From Fertoeibacter niger (lineage in GTDB: Bacteria > Pseudomonadota > Alphaproteobacteria > Rhodobacterales > Rhodobacteraceae), in assembly GCF_009380135.2 (NCBI RefSeq), contig NZ_WHUT02000005.1:248001-312000 (forward strand): a stretch of 64,000 bases of DNA, read 5' to 3'. The notes beneath the pieces were generated by a model. That model was not told where the DNA came from, did not search any database, and was given only the letters and a program-made list of their open reading frames with translations. A program made the translations under genes and the position numbers. Of the stretch, positions 47,319 through 56,347 are shown piece by piece. Numbering within the stretch: position 1 is the stretch's first letter; the number at the start of each line of letters is the position of its first letter.

Positions 47319-48437
47319 TCAAACCCGCATCGGCATGACGACGTAGACCGCCGACATGTCATTGCCCTCGCGCATCAGCGTGGGGTCGCCGGAGGAGTTG
47401 AAGAGGAATACCGCATTCTCACGGTCCACCTGACTGGCGATTTCCAGCAGGTATTTCGCGTTGAAGCCTATTTCCAGCCGCTCATCGGCATAGGCAACGG
47501 CCAGTTCCTCTTCGGCATTGCCCGAATCCGGTGCGTTGACCGACAGGATCAGCCGGTCATCGTCGAGGCTCAGCTTTACCGCGCGCGACCGTTCCGAGGA
47601 CACCGTGGCCACACGGTCCACCGCCTTGGCGAATTCGGCGGCATCCACCTCCAGCCGGCGGGTGTTGCCGGTGGGAATCACGCGGCTGTAATCGGGGAAG
47701 GTGCCGTCGATCACCTTGGATGTCATGGTGATGATCGGCGTGGCGAACCGCACCTTGGTTTCCGAAACCGACACGGCAATCTCGGCCTCGTCATCATCCA
47801 GCAGCTTGCGCAATTCGTTCACCGTCTTGCGCGGCACGATCACGCCGGGCATGCCCTGCGCGCCATCGGGCAGGGCTGCGTCGATGCGGGCCAGCCGGTG
47901 CCCGTCGGTGGCCACACAGCGCAGCACAGGGCCGGAATCGCCGGTTGCCACATGCAGATAGACGCCATTCAGGTAATAGCGGGTTTCCTCGGTCGAAATC
48001 GCAAACTTGGCCTTGTCGAACAGGCGGCGCAGCAGGGGCGCAGCCGCCTTGAAGTTCGAGGCATATTCCGATGTCGCCATCACCGGGAAATCTTCTTTCG
48101 GCAGGGTCGCAAGACTGAAGGTCGAGCGCCCGGCCGCCACTGTCAGCCGACCGGTTGCCGCGTCATCCGCCAGGCTGACCAGCGCGCCGTCGGGCAGTTT
48201 GCGCACGATCTCATGCAGCATCACGGCCGATACGGTGGTGGCACCGGGCCGTTCCACCATGGCGGGGGCGCGGTCAACAACCTCGATGTCGAGATCGGTG
48301 GCACGGAACGACACATGCCCGCCCTCGGCCTCGATCAGCACATTCGCCAGAATCGGAATGGTGTTGCGGCGCTCTACCACCGACTGCGCTTGCCCGACGG
48401 CCTTCAGAAGCGTGCCACGCTCGATGCTGATCTTCAT
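47319..48437 (-). CDS. dnaN: DNA polymerase III beta clamp
   Basis: This 372-residue sliding clamp tethers DNA polymerase III. Three repeats of the clamp fold can be followed: residues 1-120 (MKISIERGTLLKAVGQAQSV start), about 130-250 (YYLNGVYLHV) and about 255-372, ending VYVVMPMRV in place of the usual MPMRL. Length is normal for the family. It lies 148 bp downstream of dnaA; the NYN gene follows after 92 bp. Confidence 0.97.
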   Translation of the reverse strand: MKISIERGTLLKAVGQAQSVVERRNTIPILANVLIEAEGGHVSFRATDLDIEVVDRAPAMVERPGATTVSAVMLHEIVRKLPDGALVSLADDAATGRLTVAAGRSTFSLATLPKEDFPVMATSEYASNFKAAAPLLRRLFDKAKFAISTEETRYYLNGVYLHVATGDSGPVLRCVATDGHRLARIDAALPDGAQGMPGVIVPRKTVNELRKLLDDDEAEIAVSVSETKVRFATPIITMTSKVIDGTFPDYSRVIPTGNTRRLEVDAAEFAKAVDRVATVSSERSRAVKLSLDDDRLILSVNAPDSGNAEEELAVAYADERLEIGFNAKYLLEIASQVDRENAVFLFNSSGDPTLMREGNDMSAVYVVMPMRV

Positions 48438-48585
48438 GTCTTGTCCCCGTTCGTGCCCCGTTCGTGGTCCCCCGCCGCAGCGTTAGCGCCTGTGGGATGC
48501 CGAACCTACCCGCTTCTGGCGGGTTCTCAAGCGTTTTTCCATGTTTCGGTTGCTTTGCCGGGGGCGTCAAGTGCGCGCCCGGACA

Positions 48586-49932
48586 TCAGCCCTGCAAAAG
48601 CCGCCGCAGCAGTTGCAGATCATCCACCAATTGCGAATCCGTGGTCATCAGTTCTTCGATCTTGCGCACCCCGTGCATGATCGTGGTGTGGTCGCGCCCG
48701 CCAAAGCGCCGCCCGATGTCGGGCAGGCTGCGCGGCGTCAGTTGTTTCGACAGATACATGGCAATCTGCCGAGGCCGCGCGATGGTGCGCACCCGTTTCG
48801 GCCCGATCAGATCACTGAGCCGCACGTTGAAATGCTCGGCCACCTTGCGCTGAATCTCTTCGATCGTGACCTTGCGGTCAGACTGGCGCAGGATGTCGGC
48901 CAGACAATCCTGCGTCAGATCCAGCGTGATTTCGCGGCCAACCAATGACGCAAAGGCGAAAAGCCGGGTCAGCGCGCCTTCCAGCACCCGGACATTCGTG
49001 GTGATGCGGTGCGCCAGAAACTCCAGCACGCCATCGGCCAGCACCAGGCCCCGGTATTGCTGGCGATAATGGTCGACCTTCTGTTGCAGGATGCCCAGCC
49101 GCAATTCGTAATCGGTGGGGTGCAGGTCCACCACCAGCCCGCATTGCAGGCGGCTCTTGATCCGCTCCTCCAGATCCTTGATCTCGCCCGGGGCGCGGTC
49201 GGCGGAAATCACGATCTGCTTGTTCTGGTCCACCAGCGCGTTGAACGTGTGAAAGAACTCTTCCTGCGTCGAATCCTTGCCCGCGATGAACTGCACGTCA
49301 TCCACCATCAGCACATCGACCGAGCGGAACAGTTCCTTGAAATCCATGATCTGCCGTTCACGCAACGCCTGCACGAAACGATACATGAACTGTTCCGCCG
49401 ACAGGTAAAGCACCCGCAGATCAGGGCGGCGCAGCTGCACCTCATGTGCGATGGCATGCATCAAGTGCGTCTTGCCCAGCCCCACGCCGCCATAAAGAAA
49501 CAGCGGGTTGAAGGTGACGGGCCCGCCCTCGGCCACGCGGCGGGCGGCGGCATGGGCCAATTCGTTGGGCTTGCCCACCACGAAACTGTCAAAGGTGAAA
49601 CGCGCATCCAGCGGGGCACCGCGCAGGTCTTCCTCGGGCTGCGGGCGCGGTTTTGCCTTTGGTGCAGGCTTTGCCGCGGCAGGACGCGGGCCGCTGGCCA
49701 CGCTGAATTCCAGCCGCTCCACGGTGGCGCCCGAATCAATCAGGCGCAGACGGATCTGGTCGGCGAAATTGCGCGACACCCAGTCACCGAAAAACACGGT
49801 GGGCACTTCGAACTGTGCCACGCCATCGCGCAGCCCCGACAGTTTCAGCGGCTCGATCCAGGTGGTGTAATTGTTCTTGCCGACCCGCTGGCGCAGCTCT
49901 TCACGCACCTCAACCCACGCATCATTCGTCAT
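48586..49932 (-). CDS. dnaA: Chromosomal replication initiator DnaA
   Basis: This 448-residue AAA+ protein melts the replication origin. N-terminal domain I (VREELRQRVGKNNYTTWIEPL) is followed by a short Pro/Lys-rich domain II and domain III with Walker A FLYGGVGLGKTHLMHAI and Walker B VLMVDDVQFIAGKD. Domain IV ends with the DNA-binding signature RRFGGRDHTTIMHGVRKIEEL. No DnaA-box array is visible in the upstream gap. Confidence 0.97.
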   Translation of the reverse strand: MTNDAWVEVREELRQRVGKNNYTTWIEPLKLSGLRDGVAQFEVPTVFFGDWVSRNFADQIRLRLIDSGATVERLEFSVASGPRPAAAKPAPKAKPRPQPEEDLRGAPLDARFTFDSFVVGKPNELAHAAARRVAEGGPVTFNPLFLYGGVGLGKTHLMHAIAHEVQLRRPDLRVLYLSAEQFMYRFVQALRERQIMDFKELFRSVDVLMVDDVQFIAGKDSTQEEFFHTFNALVDQNKQIVISADRAPGEIKDLEERIKSRLQCGLVVDLHPTDYELRLGILQQKVDHYRQQYRGLVLADGVLEFLAHRITTNVRVLEGALTRLFAFASLVGREITLDLTQDCLADILRQSDRKVTIEEIQRKVAEHFNVRLSDLIGPKRVRTIARPRQIAMYLSKQLTPRSLPDIGRRFGGRDHTTIMHGVRKIEELMTTDSQLVDDLQLLRRLLQG

Positions 49933-50460
49933 TCTGTCAAACCCGTTCGCCGCATGATCGGCTGGCCAAAGGCAATATTGCCCGACCTGCCGCTGTTTAC
50001 CGTGCGAAGCTCTGTCCGGCGGCGGTCATCGGCCATGGCATGGCAGTCAGTCAAAGCCAAGGGCCCGACCGAAAACCTATATCCAACCGCAGAAATACAA
50101 AAAGCTGCCGGAAACCCCGGTTGCCCTGCATTCCAGACGCTTGCGCAGCAACATGCGGCGCAGACACCATAACCCCTTGATCGTGAAATGATATTTTCGG
50201 AATACCGCAGCAGCGCGGTTTTGGCAGACTCCCGAAATTCAGATCACGACCACGTCATGTCCCCCAAGACGAAGTGAATCGCCTGATGACGCTAGCAAGT
50301 GGGGTGGAGCTTCCGCAACCGAACTTCGCTGTTGACAGGTCTTTGCCAAATCGAATCCCGGGGCCCGTGCAAATCGGCAACGCCTGCCTGAAAACCGCGC
50401 AGACAAATGCGAAAAGCGCGCCCGAAGACGCGCCCTTTACACAACGGTTGCAATCTTGTG
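49933..50460. other. 528-bp intergenic region between dnaA and rpsT
   Basis: No convincing ORF is seen. I looked for origin features: there is no exact TTATCCACA-type DnaA box; ATATCCAAC near 50083 is the closest at about 6/9. There is no AT-rich cluster long enough for an unwinding element and no TTAA-N7-TTAA CtrA site. The right end (50412-50438) is the rpsT terminator. The rest presumably holds the dnaA promoter and leader, which I could not define. Confidence 0.6.
50412..50438 (-). terminator. rpsT intrinsic terminator
   Basis: On the minus strand AAAGGGCGCG, a TCTTCGGG loop and CGCGCTTTT form a GC-rich hairpin with G-U and A-U closing pairs followed by a U run. It starts about 20 bases after the rpsT stop. 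Confidence 0.7.
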
Positions 50461-50736
50461 TCAGGCGGCGGCTGCCGACAGGCCTTTGACGCGCGAGGCA
50501 AGACGCGACATCTTGCGCGCGACGGTGTTCTTGTGCAGCACGCCCTTGGTCACGCCGCGCGCCATTTCGGGCTGGGCCGAACGCAGGGCCACCGCAGCGG
50601 CCTCCTGATCACCCGAGGCAAGCGCCTCTTCGACCTTGCGCAGGAAGGTGCGGATCCGCGAGCGGCGCGCCTTGTTCACGGCATAACGGGCCTCGGACTG
50701 GCGGGCGCGCTTCTTGGACTGGGGCGAATTGGCCAT
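50461..50736 (-). CDS. rpsT: 30S ribosomal protein S20
   Basis: This 91-residue, highly basic helical protein binds 16S rRNA in the body of the small subunit. It starts [20 protein letters not shown] and contains [19 protein letters not shown] and [20 protein letters not shown], all hallmarks of S20. Length is normal. A -35/-10 promoter (50784-50812) and a downstream terminator define a monocistronic unit upstream of dnaA, an order common in Rhodobacterales. Confidence 0.97.
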   Translation of the reverse strand: MANSPQSKKRARQSEARYAVNKARRSRIRTFLRKVEEALASGDQEAAAVALRSAQPEMARGVTKGVLHKNTVARKMSRLASRVKGLSAAAA

Positions 50737-50783
50737 GGGTTCAGGTTTCCGGTTCTTCGGTTCGTGTCAATCTTGAAGCCGCG

Positions 50784-50812
50784 TCTTTACGGGCGACTCG
50801 CGGCCAAGTCAA
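50784..50812 (-). promoter_or_regulatory. Candidate rpsT promoter
   Basis: On the minus strand TTGACT (50807-50812) and TAAAGA (50784-50789) are separated by 17 bases, about 50 bp before the rpsT start. Confidence 0.55.
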
Positions 50813-50852
50813 CCGGGTAAGGCCCGGATTTTCACCTATCTGTCACGCAACG

Positions 50853-51629
50853 CTATCTGTCGCGGAACTGCGGGGTGCGTTTTTCCAGAAACGCGGCCAT
50901 GCCCTCTTTCTGGTCCTCTGTAGCGAACAGCGCGTGGAACAGGCGGCGCTCGAACAGCAGGCCCTCGCGCAGCGTGGTCTCATAGCTGCGGTTCACCGCC
51001 TCTTTCACCGCCATCGCCGTCAGCAGCGACTTTTCGCTGATCTTCTGGGCAGCCTTGCGCGCCTCTTCCAGCAGGTTTTTCGCGGGCACCACGCGGCTGA
51101 CCAGGCCGCAGCGCTCTGCCTCCACCGCATCCATGAACCGCCCGGTCAGGTGCATGTCCATGCTTTTCGACTTGCCCACAAACCTTGTCAGCCGCTGCGT
51201 GCCGCCCAGGCCCGCCACCACGCCCAGATTGATCTCGGGCTGGCCGAATTTCGCCGTGTCCGCCGCGATGATGAAATCGCAGATCATCGCCAGCTCGCAG
51301 CCCCCGCCCAGCGCATAGCCGGCCACGGCGGCGATGATGGGCTTGCGCACCCGCAGGATCGCCTCGGACTCGGCAGCAAAGAAATCTTCGCCAAAGACAT
51401 CGACAAAGCCTTTTTCCGCCATTTCCTTGATATCCGCCCCGGCGGCAAAGGCCTTTTCCGACCCGGTCAGGATGATGCAGCGCACCTTGTCATTGCGGTC
51501 GGCGGCCGTCAGCGCCTCGGTCAGTTCGGTCATCAGCCGGGCGTTCAGCGCATTCAGCGCGTCGGGCCGGTTCAGGCGGATCAGGGCCACATAATCCTCG
51601 ATCTCGACGATCAGCGTCTCATAGGCCAT
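50853..51629 (-). CDS. Enoyl-CoA hydratase (crotonase family)
   Basis: This 258-residue protein hydrates trans-2-enoyl-CoA in fatty-acid oxidation. Crotonase motifs are [30 protein letters not shown] (oxyanion hole with A/GADI), [16 protein letters not shown] and the two acid/base glutamates in GGCELAM and [19 protein letters not shown]. It is close to the PaaF/short-chain type. The ATG at 51629 has an AGAGGAG ribosome-binding site; the open frame continues upstream without similarity. Neighbours give no pathway clue. Confidence 0.93.
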   Translation of the reverse strand: MAYETLIVEIEDYVALIRLNRPDALNALNARLMTELTEALTAADRNDKVRCIILTGSEKAFAAGADIKEMAEKGFVDVFGEDFFAAESEAILRVRKPIIAAVAGYALGGGCELAMICDFIIAADTAKFGQPEINLGVVAGLGGTQRLTRFVGKSKSMDMHLTGRFMDAVEAERCGLVSRVVPAKNLLEEARKAAQKISEKSLLTAMAVKEAVNRSYETTLREGLLFERRLFHALFATEDQKEGMAAFLEKRTPQFRDR

Positions 51630-51687
51630 CGGTTGCTCCTCTTGCCGCATTGGCCGAAGGTCTAGCAGCCCCGCGTCGGGGATCAAG

Positions 51688-52533
51688 TCATCTCTGACAG
51701 GCCGGGCAATGGAAGGATGAGCGCCCCGATTGCACCAGACGCGCGACTGTCCCGCTGCATCCGGGTGTTGTGCAGGACTCGCCCTCGCGGCCGTAAACCC
51801 TGAACGTGTGTTGAAAATAGCCAAGCTCGCCATCGGCTTGCCGGTAGTCGCGCAGGGATGAACCGCCCGCCGCTATCGCCTCGTCCAGCACCTGCCGGAT
51901 GATCGGCACCAGCCCGGCCACCTGTGCCGCAGGCAGGCTGGCCGCCCGCCGGTCAGGGGCGATGCCTGCGCGAAACAGCACCTCGCAGACATAGATATTG
52001 CCCAGACCTGCCACCACCCGCTGATCCAGCAGCGCCGCTTTTATGGGCGTGTTGCGCCCCGCCAGCCGCGCCACCAGATAGGATTCGTGAAAATCATTGC
52101 CCAAAGGTTCGGGCCCCAGCCCGTCCAGAAGGGCATGCCCCGCCCCGGTTGGCAGCAGATCCATCGCGCCGAACCGCCGAGCGTCGTTGAATGTCACCCG
52201 CGCGCCGCCCTCCATATCCAGCACCACATGGTCATGTTTGGCGGGGGCCGGATGCGCGTGGTGAAATTCGCCCAGCATCGCGCCGGAAACCAGCATCCGC
52301 CCTGACATGCCCAGATGCACCAGCAGCGTTTCGCCGCCCGACAGATCGGCCAGAATGTATTTCGACCGCCGCCGCAGCCCCAGCACCCGCTGGCCGGTCA
52401 GCCGCGCGGCCATGTTTTCGGGCAGCGGCCAGCGCAGATCGGGGCGGTTCACTGCCGCATGCGCGATGTGCAGGCCGGTCATTACCGGCTCCAGTCCCCG
52501 GCGCACGGTTTCAACCTCGGGCAGTTCGGGCAT
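51688..52533 (-). CDS. mutM: Formamidopyrimidine-DNA glycosylase (Fpg)
   Basis: This 281-residue base-excision enzyme removes 8-oxoguanine. The catalytic N-terminus [17 protein letters not shown] supplies the proline nucleophile and Glu. [20 protein letters not shown] and [17 protein letters not shown] are family motifs. The C-terminal zinc finger (Cys in GESCTTPGC and FHCPACQR) is intact. The start at 52533 places the proline second, as required. It is divergent from ubiE. Confidence 0.96.
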   Translation of the reverse strand: MPELPEVETVRRGLEPVMTGLHIAHAAVNRPDLRWPLPENMAARLTGQRVLGLRRRSKYILADLSGGETLLVHLGMSGRMLVSGAMLGEFHHAHPAPAKHDHVVLDMEGGARVTFNDARRFGAMDLLPTGAGHALLDGLGPEPLGNDFHESYLVARLAGRNTPIKAALLDQRVVAGLGNIYVCEVLFRAGIAPDRRAASLPAAQVAGLVPIIRQVLDEAIAAGGSSLRDYRQADGELGYFQHTFRVYGREGESCTTPGCSGTVARLVQSGRSSFHCPACQR

Positions 52534-52559
52534 GGCTTCCTCTGGGACAGGACGGCGCA

Positions 52560-52587
52560 TTGCAGCGCGGCGCAGGCGGCCTATAAA
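52560..52587 (+). promoter_or_regulatory. Candidate ubiE-ubiB promoter
   Basis: TTGCAG (52560-52565) and TATAAA (52582-52587) are 16 bases apart, ending 30 bp before the ubiE start. Confidence 0.45.
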
Positions 52588-52617
52588 GAGGGGCAACACG
52601 AAGGACGGCAAGACCCC

Positions 52618-53370
52618 ATGACGCATGACCCCAAGGATACCACGCATTTCGGTTTTCAGACCGTCCCCGAGGCTGACAAGGCGGGCATGGTGCACGGCGT
52701 CTTTACCCGTGTCGCCTCGAAATACGATGTGATGAACGATGTGATGTCGGGCGGCATACACCGGCTGTGGAAAGACGCGATGATGGATTGGCTGGCGCCC
52801 CGCCCCGGCCAGCGCCTGCTGGATGTGGCGGGCGGCACCGGCGATGTGGCCTTCCGTTTCCTCAAACGCGCGCCGGGGGCGACTGCCACGGTGCTGGACA
52901 TGACCGAATCGATGCTGGTCGAGGGGCGGCAGCGCGCCGAGGCGGAAAGCCTGGCCGAGCGGCTGACATGGGTGGTCGGCGATGCGATGGCCCTGCCCTT
53001 TGCCGCAAATACCTTTGATACCTATACGATCAGCTTTGGCATCAGGAACGTGACCCGCGTGGCCGATGCGCTGGCCGAGGCTTACCGCGTGCTGCGCCCC
53101 GGCGGGCGGCTGATGGTGCTGGAATTCAGCCAGTTGCCCAACCCCGCGCTGCAATGGGCCTATGACCGCTATTCCTTCAACGTGATCCCGGTGATGGGCC
53201 AGATCATCGCAGGCGACCGTGACAGCTATCAATACCTCGTTGAATCCATAAGAAAATTCCCCGATCAGGAAAGCTTTCTGCAAATGATCCGCGATGCGGG
53301 TTTCGCTCAGGCAAAATACCGCAACCTGACGCTTGGTGTCGCCGCCCTGCATTCGGGCTGGAAGATCTAG
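52618..53370 (+). CDS. ubiE: Ubiquinone/menaquinone C-methyltransferase
   Basis: This 250-residue SAM-dependent enzyme C-methylates the quinone ring in ubiquinone synthesis. Motif I is [37 protein letters not shown] and [26 protein letters not shown] are UbiE hallmarks. The ATG at 52618 yields the family N-terminus ([20 protein letters not shown]). The next gene, ubiB, overlaps its stop by one base and serves the same pathway. Confidence 0.96.
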   Translation: MTHDPKDTTHFGFQTVPEADKAGMVHGVFTRVASKYDVMNDVMSGGIHRLWKDAMMDWLAPRPGQRLLDVAGGTGDVAFRFLKRAPGATATVLDMTESMLVEGRQRAEAESLAERLTWVVGDAMALPFAANTFDTYTISFGIRNVTRVADALAEAYRVLRPGGRLMVLEFSQLPNPALQWAYDRYSFNVIPVMGQIIAGDRDSYQYLVESIRKFPDQESFLQMIRDAGFAQAKYRNLTLGVAALHSGWKI

Positions 53371-54899
53371 TGCGCGGCCCGCACAACATCTGGCGGCTGG
53401 TCAAGACATTGGCCACGCTGGAACGCACGGGCGCCATCGGTGTGGTGCTGGAGGCTATGCATGCGCCCCCCCGCCTGCGTCTGGTGGCCCGCGTGCTGGG
53501 CTGGCCATTCAAATGGCTGGGCTTGCAGGGCGATCTGGCCCTGCCCCCTGCCACGCGCGCGCTGACTGCGCTTGGCCCGGCCTATATCAAATTCGGCCAG
53601 ATCCTCTCGACCCGCCCCGATGTGGTGGGTGACGAACTGGCCGAACAGTTGAAATACCTGCAAGACAAGCTGCCGCCCTTTCCCAATGCCGTGGCGAAAC
53701 GGATGATCGAGGCCGAACTTGGCCTGCCGCTGGAGCAGATGTTTTCCGAGTTTTCCGAGCCCGTCGCCGCCGCGTCCATCGCGCAGGTGCATCGTGCGCG
53801 GCTGGCCGATACCGGGGTCGAGGTGGCGGTGAAGGTGCTGCGCCCCAACATCGAACGCGCCTTTCGCACCGATATCGACGCCTTTTACTTTGCCGCCCGC
53901 GCCATCGAATTTTTGTCACCCGCGTCGCGCCGCCTGCGCCCGATGGATGTGATCACACATTTCGAAGGCGTGGTGCTGGGCGAGCTTGACCTGCGGCTGG
54001 AATCGGCCGCCGCCGGGGAATTTGCCGCGAATACCGAATCCGACGCCGGATTCACCGTGCCGAAACCCGTCTGGCACCTGTCCGCCCGGCAGGTGATGAC
54101 GATGGGCTGGGCCGAGGGCCTCAGCATGTCGGACAATGCCGCCATCGACGCCGCCGGACACGACCGTGTGGTTCTGGGCACGCGGGTGTTGCAGCTTTTC
54201 CTCAGCCACGCGCTGCGCGACGGCTATTTCCACGCCGACATGCACCAGGGCAACCTGAAAGTTGCCGCGAATGGCGACATCATCGCCTATGATTTCGGCA
54301 TCATGGGTCGGCTGGATGAATACACCCGCCGGGTCTATGCCGAGATCCTGTTCGGCTTCATCCGCCGCGACTACCGCCGCGTGGCCGAGGTGCATTTCGA
54401 AGCCGGCTATGTTCCCGCCGACCGCGACATCGACGAATTCGCCCGCGCGCTGCGGGTGGTGGGCGAACCGATCTTCGGCATGGATGCCTCGCGCATATCC
54501 ATGGCGCGGCTGCTGGCCTATCTGTTTGAAGTGACGGAACGTTTCGGGATGGAGACGCGGACCGAGCTGATCCTTCTGCAACGCACCATGGTGGTGGTCG
54601 AAGGCGTGGCACGGTCGCTGGACCCGCATATCAACATCTGGCAGGTCGCCCGGCCGATTGTCGAGGATTACATCAAGCAGAACGTCGGCCCCAAGGCGCT
54701 GCTGCGCGATCTGGGCCGCACCGCGCGGGTGCTGGCCCGCTTTGGCCCGAAACTGCCGCGTCTGGTCGAGGCGCAGCTTATCCGCCAGGCCGAGGTTGAA
54801 AAGCCCGTGGCAATCCGGCGCGATGTGCATCCGTTGATCTGGGTGGCTGTGGGCGCCGGGCTGACTGGCCTGGGCGTCTGGGCAGGAACGCTGCTGTAG
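53370..54899 (+). CDS. ubiB: Ubiquinone biosynthesis protein UbiB (AarF/ABC1 family)
   Basis: This 509-residue atypical kinase-like ATPase supports ubiquinone biosynthesis at the inner membrane. The family's KxGQ region is [17 protein letters not shown] near residue 71, the A-rich nucleotide loop is [16 protein letters not shown], and the catalytic part shows [10 protein letters not shown] and [10 protein letters not shown]. Two hydrophobic segments near the C-terminus ([20 protein letters not shown]) anchor it. The GTG start overlaps the ubiE stop. Confidence 0.95.
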   Translation: MRGPHNIWRLVKTLATLERTGAIGVVLEAMHAPPRLRLVARVLGWPFKWLGLQGDLALPPATRALTALGPAYIKFGQILSTRPDVVGDELAEQLKYLQDKLPPFPNAVAKRMIEAELGLPLEQMFSEFSEPVAAASIAQVHRARLADTGVEVAVKVLRPNIERAFRTDIDAFYFAARAIEFLSPASRRLRPMDVITHFEGVVLGELDLRLESAAAGEFAANTESDAGFTVPKPVWHLSARQVMTMGWAEGLSMSDNAAIDAAGHDRVVLGTRVLQLFLSHALRDGYFHADMHQGNLKVAANGDIIAYDFGIMGRLDEYTRRVYAEILFGFIRRDYRRVAEVHFEAGYVPADRDIDEFARALRVVGEPIFGMDASRISMARLLAYLFEVTERFGMETRTELILLQRTMVVVEGVARSLDPHINIWQVARPIVEDYIKQNVGPKALLRDLGRTARVLARFGPKLPRLVEAQLIRQAEVEKPVAIRRDVHPLIWVAVGAGLTGLGVWAGTLL

Positions 54900-54925
54900 G
54901 GGCCGGCAGACCCGGACCAACAACC

Positions 54926-55804
54926 TTAGATCTGGCTGATTTCATGCGCATTTGCTTCAACCGAGCGGGCAAGCGCAGCCAGTTCCAGCGCGATCGCTGC
55001 GGCATAGTCCACCGCACCCCGCTCGGCCTTCCACAGGCAATGTGCGGCCATGCGCCAGTGAAAGGCCGGTGCCAACGCGCGGTAGCGCGCGGCAAGAAGC
55101 GGCGGGCAGGCAGCCAGAAAGGCTGCTTGCTGCCCACTGTCCAGCACCCGCCCCCGGTAAAGCATCTGCATCGCGGGTGACAGGAACGCCGCCAAATCCT
55201 CGGCCGCGTCGCCCTCGGCGGGGCATTGCCAATCGATCAGCATCACCCCCTGCGGCCCGGCAATCACATTGCCTGCCACCACATCGCCGTGGATCAGGCA
55301 GGGCCGCACCACAGGCGGCACATCGCCTGCAGGCGGCGGCGGCAATGCCCCCTGGCATGCCGCCAGCATGGCCCGTCCCTGCCCGACCAGCGCCGCATGG
55401 CCGGACCCGACCTGTCGGAAGCCGCTGCCCGAAAAGGCATGCACCTTCGCCAGCAATGCCGCCACAGGTGCCGGATCGCCCGACCACGGCCGCCCCGCCA
55501 CATGGGTGTAGCAAACCCAGCCCTCACCTGCCGCGCACAACCGCGGCGCCAGGCCATGCGGACCAAGCCGCACCAGCGCGCCCGCCTCGGCACAGGCATC
55601 ATTCGGGAACAACGGGCTGGCGGCGGCCCTATCGTAAAGCTTCACAACCACCGAACCCAACCGCCAGACCCGGTTGCTGCGGCCCCCTGCCAGCGGCTGC
55701 CAGTTTTCGCCCGCAAGGTCGGGCAAAGCCCCCAGAACCGCGCGCACCAATGCGGCGGGTGGCGGATCGCCGCAGATTGAGGCTTGGGTGAGGGGCATGG
55801 ACAT
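54926..55804 (-). CDS. APH/choline-kinase-fold phosphotransferase
   Basis: This 292-residue protein has the APH fold: RSNRVWRLGSVVVKLYDR (nucleotide-binding beta hairpin with Lys), CLIHGDVVAGNVIAG (catalytic Asp/Asn loop) and VMLIDWQCPAEGDAAEDLAAF (metal Asp). Similar proteins include thiamine, choline and aminoglycoside kinases. The start was set at 55804 (MSMPLTQ); 55798 is also possible. Upstream, 56 bp away, is the insertion site of the mobile element, so its promoter region may have been altered. It is convergent with ubiB. Confidence 0.82.
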   Translation of the reverse strand: MSMPLTQASICGDPPPAALVRAVLGALPDLAGENWQPLAGGRSNRVWRLGSVVVKLYDRAAASPLFPNDACAEAGALVRLGPHGLAPRLCAAGEGWVCYTHVAGRPWSGDPAPVAALLAKVHAFSGSGFRQVGSGHAALVGQGRAMLAACQGALPPPPAGDVPPVVRPCLIHGDVVAGNVIAGPQGVMLIDWQCPAEGDAAEDLAAFLSPAMQMLYRGRVLDSGQQAAFLAACPPLLAARYRALAPAFHWRMAAHCLWKAERGAVDYAAAIALELAALARSVEANAHEISQI

Positions 55805-55859
55805 TCCGCAGCACAGAGATCCGAACCTAGGCTCGCCCTGCGCGCAGGGCAAGTCGTGG

Positions 55860-55871
55860 CGTCTCGTGCGC
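55860..55871. repeat. Left 12-bp direct repeat (target-site duplication candidate)
   Basis: CGTCTCGTGCGC occurs here and again at 58480-58491, and the match ends at both limits. This is expected of a duplicated target site around an inserted element. If the two outermost bases match by chance, the duplication would be 10 bp. Confidence 0.75.
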
Positions 55872-55889
55872 AGTGTCTCAGTTTGAAAT
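55872..55889 (+). repeat. Left terminal inverted repeat
   Basis: AGTGTCTCAGTTTGAAAT; its exact reverse complement is at 58460-58477. GAGAAAAATTGGGG follows inward. Confidence 0.85.
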
Positions 55890-55927
55890 GAGAAAAATTG
55901 GGGCAAGTTTCCCTGCCCCGAAAATTA

Positions 55928-56119
55928 TCACGCCATCCGGCGGGCGGCTTCCTCGCTTCCGGGGTGCCGTTTGCCCTTGATGACTTCGTTGACCCTGCCC
56001 TGGTTCACATCGAAGAAAGCGGCAATCCGGTTCTGGTATTCACCAGCCCAGTATCGCCGCCAAATCTCGACAGCATCGGCAAAGGTTAGGCGGTAGCTTG
56101 GTTTGCGCGGTCGCGCCAT
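55928..56119 (-). CDS. Small helix-turn-helix protein of the mobile element
   Basis: This 63-residue basic protein starts MARPRKPSYRLTFADAVEIW and contains a helix-turn-helix-like stretch, QNRIAAFFDVNQGRVNEVIK, then GKRHPGS. Similar tiny proteins are frequent on alphaproteobacterial mobile DNA and may bind element DNA. The ATG at 56119 follows a GGAGCC ribosome-binding site; the frame also stays open upstream without similarity. It lies downstream of the transposase on the same strand, with a plus-strand terminator between them. Confidence 0.7.
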   Translation of the reverse strand: MARPRKPSYRLTFADAVEIWRRYWAGEYQNRIAAFFDVNQGRVNEVIKGKRHPGSEEAARRMA

Positions 56120-56166
56120 TTGTAGGCTCCAACAATGGAGCCGTTGACTGAGCGCTTGACCATGAG

Positions 56167-56270
56167 TCCACAGTATGCGAAACACACAGTGTGGATTCAC
56201 AACAACCGCCAGCCAACGGCGGGTTTCTCAGACCGCAGGGCGTTACAGCGCCCTGCGGTTTTTGTTTTAG
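56167..56270 (+). ncRNA. Tandem-hairpin region with terminator, candidate small RNA
   Basis: Three inverted repeats follow in order on the plus strand: TCCACA / TGTGGA (56167-56195), CCGCC / GGCGG (56206-56222) and the strong terminator at 56232-56269. No plus-strand gene lies upstream within the element. This could be the 3' part of an antisense or regulatory RNA overlapping the leader of the small HTH gene, or simply an insulator against read-through. No convincing promoter was found. Confidence 0.35.
56232..56269 (+). terminator. Strong intrinsic terminator inside the element
   Basis: ACCGCAGGGCG (56232-56242) pairs perfectly with CGCCCTGCGGT (56249-56259) around a six-base loop, then TTTTTGTTTT follows. 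It works only on plus-strand transcripts; in the opposite direction no U tract follows. Confidence 0.85.
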
Positions 56271-56347
56271 GTGATTCGTTTAGGTGAGTCCAGCCCACCC
56301 ACCACATTCGGTAGGCGGTCAACCCGACAGTCACAAAATGTGACGCG

